Part shown: positions 36,201 through 44,784 of the stretch, piece by piece
Numbering within the stretch: the stretch's first letter is position 1
Layout: every line of letters begins with the position of its first letter
Origin: Blasia pusilla
Taxonomy: Eukaryota > Marchantiophyta > Marchantiopsida > Blasiales
Reading direction: 5' to 3'
Assembly (NCBI GenBank): GCA_050084515.1
Contig: CM114271.1
Location: forward strand, 5,270,001 to 5,334,000
DNA length: 64,000 bases
Notes under the pieces: model-generated
Told to the model about the DNA's origin: nothing
The model's input: only the letters and a program-made list of their open reading frames with translations
Databases searched by the model: none
Position numbers and translations under genes: made by a program

Positions 36201-36230
36201 GGATGGCCTCAAGGGGTAAGCAGCATGAAG
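33215..36230 (+). repeat. ~380-bp tandem array with a repeated 88-codon ORF
   Basis: The phrase gacgtctccaccc(g)(g/c)attctc starts units at ~33218, 33599, 33958, 34339, 34699, 35079, 35458 (diverged), 35679 and 36059 (diverged). Spacings are 381, 359, 381, 360, 380, 379, 221 and 380. Each unit is itself an old dimer: (g/a)aaggcattctg(g/c)catcgctccgcaa and aaaagcattctggcatcgctccgcaa are ~165 bp apart. An ORF of 88 codons (MKSKTMAFAQLAVK...ILQDWHDVQ) is intact at 33377-33643, 33736-34002 and 34857-35123, and truncated or shifted in other units. Its TGA overlaps the ATG of the next segment (ATGA). Confidence 0.92.
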
Positions 36231-36986
36231 AGCAATTCCGTCCTTAGTAATGATTGTGGACAGACTTGCTGCTACAACGTCAGCCCTGCACTTGGGTAAC
36301 AACCGATCTCACCAAGTCTTGCCTCGTTTGCCCCACATTGATGCGCTAGACATTCTTGCATGTGTCTATATTTGCAACATACATTATAGTCCATCATGCT
36401 TGTGGCTCACCTTGAAAATTTGCACTTCCCAGACACCTGAGCAACAGTGATGCCTACTCAAGTACTGTGTCATGTTTGGCTCTGTTTCTTTTCAGTACTA
36501 GTTGATCGCATCAGGTCTATTTTGCAAAGAGGTGAGTTAAGGCTATGGAATTTTTTCCTGACCACCAGCTTGTATTTCTTGTGATGTTCGATCAAGACCA
36601 ATCACTTTATCGAGCTTTTCCCACATGACCAGTAGTAGTTTGGACGAGGCTATTCTTATGCTGTGACTACTGTTATTTGTGGAAAAACCTATGCTCGTGC
36701 TGTTATTGACGGTGGGTACAGAGTAGGTCTATCCAAGGATTCAGTGCTGTAACAATGCAATCTTTGTCTAGTTGTGCAGAGGCATGCGTCGTAGCTATGG
36801 TGTTGGCGGTTCACCCGTAAGCCCTGTCATGTTTTGATTCGACAACTTGCACTAGAATAGGGTACCGATGCACATCAAAAGCTGTGGTCGCGATTATGTA
36901 CATGGGGATTTGAGCAACTGCCCGCATACAGGTCAGCAGAACTCGGGAGCCCACGAATAGTTTTGATGTTAGTAGAAAGCCATGTA
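36231..36986. other. No recognised gene between the array and the gypsy locus
   Basis: Short ORFs only (for example plus 36250-36450). Composition resembles the T-rich DNA on the far side of the gypsy element and may be the left part of the decayed Helitron. Confidence 0.35.
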
Positions 36987-37405
36987 GGTAAGCTGTTGGG
37001 AGTTGCAATGCAGACCGTTCATGTATTAGCAAGAATGGAATAGGTTTCTACATTGGGAGGGATCTTCGGTCAAGCACAAATCCCCTGTTTGATAATTCAT
37101 GGATTTGAATATGGAGCATATTAGTTCAGATCTTCTCCACTCTAGCTTGACTATCCAGTAGAATAGCCGCTTTATGCGTAACTTAACTTTAGCTCATGAT
37201 GTTACAGTTATGGTAAAGACTTGTCTCATCAGCAAACTTTGAGGAGTGTGCACTTCGTGTGTAAGTTATTGGGGGTTGCAATGCAGACCGTTCTTGTATT
37301 AGCAAGGACATAACAAGTTTCTATATTGGGAGGGGTCTTTGCTCAAGCACTGAGGCGCCTGTTTGACAACTTCATGGGTTTGAATCTGTAAAACATTAGT
37401 CAGCT
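36987..37405. repeat. Tandem duplication R1-R2-R1', interrupted by the gypsy element
   Basis: R1 (36987-37128, gtaagctgttgggagttgca... to gcatattagttcag) recurs as R1' (37262-37405). The intervening R2 (37130-37261) recurs as R2' at ~45038-45170 on the far side of the gypsy element. The original order was therefore R1-R2-R1'-R2' and the element separates R1' from R2'. Confidence 0.85.
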
Positions 37406-37419
37406 ATTGTTTCTAGATA

Positions 37420-38044
37420 ATAGAGTGATGTGAAGCGTAGGTTTTTGGGTGCTGTAGGCACTATAGAGCTACATGACTTAATTGCAGAGTTTAGGAGTTG
37501 GTGTGACTCATAGCGGGCTAGGAACTCGAGAGAGTTCAACCCGTTTACAATATGGAACGGTATGTTCCAGCATTTAGAGGGGGCGCCCATGGACGATTGC
37601 CATGAGTTCTCCCACAAATATGCCCAAGAGATTGAGGCATGGCGACTCTACTATGACCCACACTATGTGTCATGGACGGAGCCGTTCCCAGATGAGGAGG
37701 AGGAGTCGGGAGAGGCTACTTCCTCTTCCACTAGTGATGTTTTAGAAGGGGTCAATCGCACTGGAGCAGTTGCACCATCTAGTCGGGTTCGTCCCACGTT
37801 CAACCCCGTGGTTGAGTTCTTTGCTGAGTTGAGGGCGAGCTACCAAGGGGTACGGACGGAGAAGTTGTAGAGCATCCACAACTTCCAAAGGCGCCAAGGT
37901 GAGAGTTTGCGTGAGGCTTACACTCGCTTGCGCCGATTGATCAACGCCACTCAGGGACTGATGGAGGCTCAGGATATCCAATCATGGTACACGATGCTAA
38001 ACCGGACCCTACGGATACGGGTGAGGGAGGGATGCTTCTTATGA
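37420..38044 (+). pseudogene. Gag capsid region
   Basis: The frame contains LHDLIAEFRSWC, FNPFTIWNGMFQHLEGAP and FQRRQGESLREAYTRLRRLI, the last typical of plant retrotransposon gag capsids. TAG replaces a codon at ~37511 and at 37868 (CAG expected). The frame ends at TGA 38042-38044, after which the sequence continues in the +1-shifted frame. Gag packages the genomic RNA into virus-like particles. Confidence 0.75.
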
Positions 38045-38283
38045 ATACCTCCCCTATGTTGAGAGATGTTTTTAGGATGACCGAGAAAAATGAGCGCAAC
38101 ATGACGGAGGAGAGCGTAGCCACCATGGGTTCTGGGCGAGAGCAGTCACGATTGTCTGCACTACCAGTGTAGCAACGTGGACTCCGAGATAGGTCGACTG
38201 TGGCACCACGAGCTCAAGGAGGATATTGAGAGGCACTGCCACAGATACCTACGCCTTCATATGCGGCTCAGTAGCAGCCGCCT

Positions 38284-38475
38284 ATGATTACTTGTTGGTC
38301 ATGTGGTGGAGCTCATCATCAGCGTGATTGCACTCGTGAGGGTCATGGACGCGTGCCTCAGTATGGGGGAGGAGATGGTGCTGCATTAGGAGGTTATCAG
38401 TGTGACTATTATCATAGGTATGGTCACACACGCGCCAAGTGTTTCAGTTTACACCATGAGTTACGTCCGGACTGA
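38284..38475 (+). pseudogene. Gag CCHC zinc knuckles, second one damaged
   Basis: Knuckle 1, CWSCGGAHHQRDC, is complete at 38293-38331. Knuckle 2, CDYYHRYGHTRAKC at 38401-38442, has Tyr (TAT, 38410-38412) where the second Cys (TGT) belongs, a single G-to-A change that abolishes zinc binding. Knuckles bind retroelement RNA. Confidence 0.8.
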
Positions 38476-39379
38476 GGGCCAGAGAGGGCACCAGAGCGAG
38501 TAGCCGGTCTGGGTGGGCTATAGATCGTGCACCTGGTGGTCCCATTGGAGGAAGAGGAGTTGGAGTTACCCGACAGGATGGTGGAGCTGCCCGTGGAGGA
38601 GGTAGATTCCCACCACCTGGACGCGTAAAGGGAGATGCCAAGCGTGAGGCTGGGATGGGATGGCCGCTTTGATACAATAGCTACAAGAGCAGATTGCCGT
38701 TATGGCATTGAGGCTATCCAATGCCGGATCCGTGGCATCGACATCATATGGATCAGCCAGAGATATGGAGGATCCTGGTTGGATATGTGGGATTGCCCAG
38801 ATGGAGGCCGCCGTAGTTGTGGCACGTGGAGCAGCCGTAGAGTTGGATCCACAGCGAGGGGAAGCCAGGAAATAGACCAGGCTTCCTCAGTCTTTCACGT
38901 TGTCCAAGGTGATGAGGATTCCATCGTTGGGTCATGATTAGAGTTCCTAGAGAGTTGGTGATGTTATTGGTGTGCAAGCATAGAGGGTAATGGGAGAAAC
39001 GAGTGTGACAACTCCTATTGTTGATGCTCAGTAGGAGCATGTATCGAGTACGATGTTGGGGGCGGCCATAATGGTCTACCGTGCTCCGCTATTTTCTACT
39101 TCCGATGTTTTGACATTGGGAGGTACTCCTGCCAAGGTATTCCACCTAGCCATTACGCAATGTGAGTGTGGAGTTGGAGTTCTTGCATCATATTCAAAGG
39201 TGATTGCAGAGGAGGTGATGGACCTGCCTTTGAGCTGATGCTCGGGCCGTCCACGCTAGATTCATGGCAGGCTCCAATTGCTCAGATGGTGGAGATGCCC
39301 GCGATAGAGCGTGCCATGGCTTCTCCTGATGTTGTGTTGCTGGATAATTGGGGAGAGGTCTTCCAGTTGGTGAGTCCTA

Positions 39380-39735
39380 GAGGTCAAGATTTTAGTCCGC
39401 AACGCGTCTTGTTGGATTCATGAGCGCAACCCTTGATGTTGGGGAAAGCGTCATTCAGAGGATTGGGCTTCACAAGAGCCGATGTGGAGCGTTTTCCATT
39501 CCGGATACAGACATCCTTGGGTGGAGCAAGTACCACACATTATATCACCCGACAAGAGGTCGTGGTGAGGATTCGCCCGGGACATCCTATAGATGAGTCT
39601 GTGGTGGGAGCCAAGGCGATAGTGACTGATGCAGAGTCCTACGACGTCTTGGTTGGTGGAGCAGTGTTATACATGATGGGTTTTTCCCTAGATTATTGGG
39701 AGGAGTCACCATCCTACAGACCAGGATGGCAGTAA
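39380..39735 (+). pseudogene. Retropepsin-like aspartic protease, active site broken
   Basis: The segment VLLDS-stop-AQPLMLGKA shows the DSG active site with Gly replaced by TGA (39421-39423; one base from GGA). The rest of the fold follows: FPFRIQTSLGG, DAESYDVLVGGAVLYMMGF and the end SPSYRPGWQ at ~39732. The frame then runs through one stop into the methyltransferase without a shift. The protease would cleave the Gag-Pol polyprotein. Confidence 0.8.
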
Positions 39736-39780
39736 GGTGATGGGCGCCTTAGCTCATTACCCGTTCGATTTACAAGTGTA

Positions 39781-41070
39781 ATGATCGAGCGACGGCCACG
39801 AGAGATGGCGACCTTAGCAGCATTTAGCAATGCCATCACTTGGCCTAGCGATTTGATTGAGGGACATGTCCATGCAAAGAATACTCCCGTTCTTGACATT
39901 TCTATGGAGAGGAGTGTCATGTTAGCCGCATCAATCCGTGGAGGAGAGATATCGTTTTGGGGCTCGACTGAGGAGCTTCGACGCTTAGCCACTGAGCATA
40001 TGCATATTGCGTGGAGCGAGATGTTTGCACCAGAGTGTGACGGGTCAGAAGAACCCCAAGTAGGCAAGAATGCTGCTATGACCCCTTTGGACATCATCCC
40101 GATTATGTGGTGCATCCCAGAGGAGGGTATTTGGGTCTTGGATCTCTTTGGATGGATCAACATTGGGTTAGCTGCTGTTTTGCAGGCTGGAGTACGCGTG
40201 CAACAGTATTTGTATGTGGAGATTGATGATGTTGCTAGGCGCGATTCACTTCACCATATGGCGCAATTAGGCCTCTATTTTCCCGACTTGTTATCTGCAT
40301 TCGTCATTCACGGTTACCAGAGTTTCCTACTGAGGGACATTTCATTGTTGGGGGCGCAGGACTTGGAGCGGGTAGGGACCATAGACTTGGTCATTTCTGG
40401 TTGGGCGTGTCAGGGCCAATCGAGTGTTGGAGGAGGTAGCGGGTTAGCTGACGCTCGGTCCTCGTTGTTTTGGGAGATGATGCGGATCTTGCGACATTTA
40501 CAAGAGCATCAGCTTCGTTCTCTAGCATACATTTTGGAGAATATGCCAATTTTGGACGATTTGAGGTCCCGCATGGTGACGAGAACACATCACGTGCATG
40601 CATGGATTGGCTTGGCAGTGTTGTTAGATGCGGCAAGTGTGGGTTCTAGAGCACACCGACCGCGTCTTTGGTGGACCAACTTGGTACCGCATGAGGTGTT
40701 GCGGAGATCTTATGTGAGAGTGGAGTGTCCCTCCAATTTGTTGGTGGATTCTATATTGGATCAGAGCCGTCGATAACAGGCAATGAGGCACGATGATGGA
40801 CCGTCGTTGACTCTCATCATTAGGATTGGCATGCCACGAGCAACCTTTCCCACATTGGTGAGTTTTCTCGCTTCCTATGCATTCAAGGAGAATGGAATTG
40901 GCTTGGTTTGGGATGACCATATAAAGAGGTTGGTGGAGCCCAACGCCAATGAGCGAGAGAGAGCGATGGAATTCCCCACAAGAGTGATGGCAGTATCATA
41001 ACTATTTGATGCATCACAACATCATGTCTTGGGTCAGGCGATGGACCTGAACTGCTTGGCATGGATTTTC
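39781..41070 (+). pseudogene. C5 cytosine DNA methyltransferase domain in gypsy pol
   Basis: Motif I is VLDLFGWINIGLAAVLQAGV (~40135); II is YLYVEIDDVARR; IV is IDLVISGWACQGQSSVGGGS followed by GLADARSSLFWEMMRIL, with the catalytic Cys at 40408-40410. Ala replaces the usual Pro of PCQ. Motif VI is YILENMP (Glu-Asn at 40537-40542), where ENV is normal. VIII is RATFPTLVSFLASYAF (~40837), IX NERERAMEFPTR (~40948) and X HHVLGQAMDLNCLAWI (~41021). Motifs are in canonical, not DRM-rearranged, order. The longest open piece is 39781-40776 (331 codons); TAAs at ~40774 and ~40999 break the C-terminal third. It lies in the protease frame, separated from it by ~15 codons, so it was part of the pol polyprotein. 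It would methylate cytosine at C5 in DNA. RT begins ~450 bp later in another frame. Confidence 0.88.
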
Positions 41071-41499
41071 AGCTTAGGAGTATCTGAGCAATATCGTTTG
41101 AGGATGCGACATATCACAAAAGTTGCGTTGGTGAGCCCTTGCCTACCAAGACGGTTGAGGCAATGGCTGGGGGCAAGACCCGAGGAGATCGATACACTAG
41201 GGGTGATCGGAAGAGACACCCTTGGACTTCTTGGGATATTTTGTACGTACGCCAGGAGATGGTAGCCACAACATCGAGCGTGGTTCCGGGTACAGCAAAT
41301 GGGGATCCGATTTTGCATTTGGTTGTAGGAGAGCAGTCGAGTTTTGTTTTCCGAGACGGGGTTGCACCATAGCAACCACCCATACCCATGCCGGAGAGTC
41401 CTATTGTAGTCACGATGGAGACTTGGGAGTCATATATGGGCCCTAAGTTGACAGGAGGAGAGCGGCGCCGGATCACGAGTTCCTTAGAAGTTATAGGAG

Positions 41500-42330
41500 C
41501 TGTTTTGCATTTAGTATGCAGGATTTGGGTACGTTGAAGGGTCCAGGGATCCGCATTGAGATGTCGAGTGACACGCCGATCTTCCGACGATCCTACAAGT
41601 ACAGTGACATAGAGAGGGCTCTAATTCAGAAGCCAGGACTTGGTTGGCACATGATTAGTGGTATGTCGCATGGAGAGTATGCATCTGCGACTATCATGCC
41701 CACCAAGAAGCATGTGCATGGCAACCGGACGGATATGCATATGTGTGGAGATTACCGACCTTTCAATCGGCAGACAAAGTCCGATAGGTATGCCATGCCC
41801 ACTCCTGAGGAGATCTTTGATTCTATTGGGTATGTAAAGGTCTTCAGTTTGTTAGATCTTTGAGTTGGATACCATCAGCTGTCTATCAGATTGGAGGACA
41901 AGGAGAAGACGGCATTTTGGGGCATCAATTCTCACGGGAAGAATTGCTTGTATCAGTGGCGGTTCTTTCCAATTGGGTTAAAGAACGCCTCGGCTGAGTT
42001 TTAGAGGGTCATGGATAGATCTTGGAAGGTCTAGGTGTTATATTGATGACATTGTAGTCTTTAGTGCCACGGTTGAGGAGCATGACCGACATCTAGAGGA
42101 GATATTTCGATGATTGCAATTACATGGGCTGAAACTATATCGAGGCAAGTGCAAGTTCTTCTACAACCAGATTGAGTACCTAGGTCATACGATATACCCA
42201 AGGGGCCTTGGTGTGCGGTAGACGAAGATAGAGGCTATTTCACGCATTCCACACCCTACAGATGTGAGTCAAGATCGTGTATTCAGGGGATTGGTGAACT
42301 TCTATCGACGGTACGTCAAGGGTTTTAGCT
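41500..42330 (+). pseudogene. Gypsy reverse transcriptase
   Basis: Recognisable blocks are VHGNRTDMHMCGDYRPFNRQ, YAMPTPEEIFDSIG, KVFSLLDL (TGA at 41861 where Arg is expected) VGYHQL, KTAFWGIN, WRFFPIGLKNASAEF, and the catalytic YIDD at 42039-42050. A small indel lies just before YIDD. The thumb region with FRGLVNFYRRYVKGF follows. It copies element RNA into DNA. Confidence 0.92.
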
Positions 42331-42459
42331 CGATTGCAAAGCCCCTGATCTTGCTGACCAAGGTGGATCAAGAGTGGCACTGGGGGGATGAGTAGAAGGG
42401 GCATTGGGGGGATGAGCACGAGAGAGCATTTAAGATGCTCAAGGACAGAGTGATGTTCG

Positions 42460-42870
42460 TGCCCATATTGAGGAGAGTGATCAGGGGGCGTCCTTTCCAG
42501 TTGCATACCGATTGGAGCATATTAAGGCTTGGAGCCGTGCTCACCCAACATGATGATGATGGTAGAGAGTTTGTAGTGGCTTATGGTAGTTGCTTGAATA
42601 ATATTGCAGAGGAAAAGTATAGCTCGTATGAGGGTGAGTGATTGGCTGTAGTGTGGGTTTTCACACTTTTCAGATGTTATCTATTCGGCAATCCCTCTAC
42701 CATTATTACTGATCATCAGCCACTTAAGTGGTTGATGGAGTCTGACAAGTTTACAGGGAAGCTTGCGAGATGGGCTCTTTTGTTGCAGGAGTATGACTTC
42801 TAGGTGGAGCATGGACATGGGATGCTAAACCACGATGCATATGGTTTGAGCCGTAACCTATGCCCGAGTC
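42460..42870 (+). pseudogene. Gypsy RNase H
   Basis: Blocks FQLHTDWSILRLGAVLTQ (first Asp), EEKYSSYEGE (Glu; TGA follows at 42639) and TIITDHQPLKWLMES (second Asp), then LLLQEYDF-stop-VEHGHGMLNHDA. TAG at 42802 replaces an expected Gln. It degrades RNA in the RNA-DNA hybrid. Confidence 0.85.
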
Positions 42871-43234
42871 AGCGAGATGCGACTGGAGCTTGTTGGCATG
42901 GTGAGAGTGATGAGGAGTTGGTGCCATGATGGCTTGCGTCAGCCTATTTGGGCTTGTTGGCTATGGAGAGCCAGATTGTTGAGACTTCGATGGCGAGGTG
43001 TGATGGAGAGTCCTTAGATCTAGAGGCTGGTGAGGAGATGATTGGTGGCCGAGATATTCACAACAATGGAGTGGTCTTGGAGTACCTGCGTACTGGCAGC
43101 GTTGCAAGCATAGTGGGTGCTAGAGAGCAGGATCGGATCCTACATCGAGCCAGACGGTCTCGGTGGGAGGGCAAACATGTGTTGCAAGTGTGGGAGGATG
43201 GTAGAGTGCGTGTAGTGCCTCATCCTTGGTAGAG

Positions 43235-44320
43235 AGCATATTTGGTGCGTCATGCCCATGAGGAGTTGGGTCATTTTGGAGTGAATCGGACGTACAACTT
43301 ACTCCAAATTTAATATTTGTGGCGAGGCATGCAGAGTGATGTTCGGTAGTTTGTTGTCAGATGCATGGTGTGTGATTGAGTGTGAGCATCGTTCAATGCT
43401 CTGACTCCATAGTTGCATCCACTTCCAATCATGGGTTTAGGTTATAGATGGAGTTTGGATTTTGCAAGACCTTTCCCTTTGACGGAGTGCCATAGTCGTT
43501 ATGTGTTGGTGATGGTCGAGCACTTCTCAAAGTGGATAGAGTTGGTTGCATTGTCTAACAAAGTGAGTGAAGGAGTAGCATATGCCTTCCTAGATGGAGT
43601 GTTGAGTCATTAAGATGCACCAGCTGAGGTGTTGACAGACCATGGTATAGAGTTCCGCGGGGAGTTTCAGGCCTTGTGTGATCAGGCACTGATCAACCAT
43701 CGCACTACCTCGCGAGATCATCCTGAGGCGGATGGACTAGCCGAGCGGGTTATGCAGACGTGAAGAGAGGACTACGCAAATATGGCTTGTGGAGAGGTCA
43801 CCCAAGAGATTGGGACATTCAGTTGTTGTGGTTGGCGATGGGATACAGATTTAGGAAGCAGGCATCCTTAGCGTCTTTCTCACCGTATTTGTTGCTTTAT
43901 GGCCGAGAGCCAAATTTACCTACGACCATTTGTCGAGATGTTGGTGAGGTGTTGAACCTTGATAACCCTGATGTATGGATGCGAGCATCCTCTCAGAGGG
44001 CTGAGTTGTTTCGGAGAGTGATGCTCATGGCGTTTGAGAACTTGGCGATTGCGCAACATCGAGATACGTTGAGGTATGCAACTATTCGGGGAGGTGGTTA
44101 TCGACCTACAATCCGGAGGTTTCATCAAGGAGACTATGTCTACTTATAGCAGATGGCACCCACGACGTTGGATATGACTGCATGGTGCACCATCTTGAGA
44201 GTGCGTGAGGTTTTGCCATCCGGTGTTCTCTTATTGGAGGGATGCGATGGTATGGTTTGGAAGGACCATGTGCGTAACTATGCTCCATGTCATCTTCCGA
44301 ACATTGACAATACAGTTGAT
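43235..44320 (+). pseudogene. Gypsy integrase
   Basis: The HHCC zinc domain is seen as AHEELGHFGVNRTYNLL and RCMVC. The DDE core has WSLDFARPFPL (Asp), VLTDHGIEFRGEF (Asp) and HPEADGLAERV (Glu), all three acids present. The C-terminal part includes PYLLLYGREPNLPT, RFHQGDYVYL and WKDHVRNYAPCHLPNID. Stops occur at 43611 and 43761, and at 44147 where Gln is expected. The last block runs in frame into the PHD finger. Confidence 0.9.
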
Positions 44321-44353
44321 TAGAGTTTAGCAATAGTTCTTACAGGCTTACGA

Positions 44354-44488
44354 TGTATGTTGTGTGGTTCCGCCCGTGGTGCAGCCATAATGCTAGTGTG
44401 TGATGGGTGTTCGAGAGGATGGCATATTGCATGTTTGACGCCACCTCTCACTAGGATTTCTTAGGGACGATGGATGTGTCCCAAATGT
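44354..44488 (+). pseudogene. PHD finger fused to the integrase C-terminus
   Basis: In the integrase frame, ~20 codons after CHLPNID, a Cys4-His-Cys3 pattern appears: CMLC, then VCDGCSRGWHIACLTPPL, then GRWMCPKC. The Trp two residues before the last Cys pair and the CDGC...WHxxC core are PHD hallmarks. Stops are TAG at ~44324 (linker) and TAG at 44462-44464, before GRW. PHD fingers read histone H3 tails; here it would take the place of the chromodomain used by many chromoviruses for integration targeting. The frame closes at TAG 44492-44494, right after the last Cys, which supports it being the true protein end. Confidence 0.88.
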
Positions 44489-44647
44489 ACGTAGCGTAGG
44501 TAGTTCTACATTATGACTTGAGGCTAGTACATGGATGATAAGAAGGCGACTAACGATAGGGCCACATGTTCTTAGTGTTTGAGAGATGTATGTCATGGTA
44601 GGTAGGGATAGATGGCTATCTAGAGTTAGAGGGACCTAACCCCCAAC

Positions 44648-44784
44648 TAGGGGGGCGATTGGAGAGATTTTGGTACTTTTGTCTCGTTGTTTGGATGCCA
44701 TGAGTTAGCATGGGATCGTGCATGTTTGTGTGTGTGTCTGGTGACAACAATATATGTTATGTAACGATGTGTATGCGCACGACA
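44648..44784 (+). mobile_element. Polypurine tract and 3' LTR remnant
   Basis: Run of G at 44650-44655 fits a polypurine tract. From ~44665 to 44784 (tttggtacttttgtctcgttgt... to gcgcacgaca) it matches only the last ~125 bp of the 637-bp solo LTR at 7796-8432. Either most of this LTR is deleted, or this element had a very short LTR. Confidence 0.55.

Larger units (their letters stand above)
37406..44784 (+). mobile_element. Ty3/gypsy retrotransposon with methyltransferase and PHD finger, decayed
   Basis: Domain order: gag, two CCHC knuckles, aspartic protease, C5 cytosine methyltransferase, RT, RNase H, integrase, PHD finger, polypurine tract, LTR remnant. Integrase after RT/RNase H defines Ty3/gypsy. 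No 5' LTR is visible; the left edge is set by the broken R1-R2 repeat. The right end is taken as CACGACA at 44784 by analogy with the solo LTR at 7796-8432. Several frameshifts and more than 12 stops make this copy non-functional. Most stops sit where CAG, CAA or CGA is expected (for example 37868, 41861, 42002, 42219, 42639, 42802, 43611, 43761, 44147), fitting C-to-T decay. Confidence 0.92.

Noticed and set aside
33215-36230. CRISPR-like array
   Set aside because: Units are ~380 bp with no spacer structure, and the genome is eukaryotic.
37406-37560. 5' LTR of the gypsy element
   Set aside because: No similarity to 44665-44784 or to the solo LTR; gag coding starts at once.
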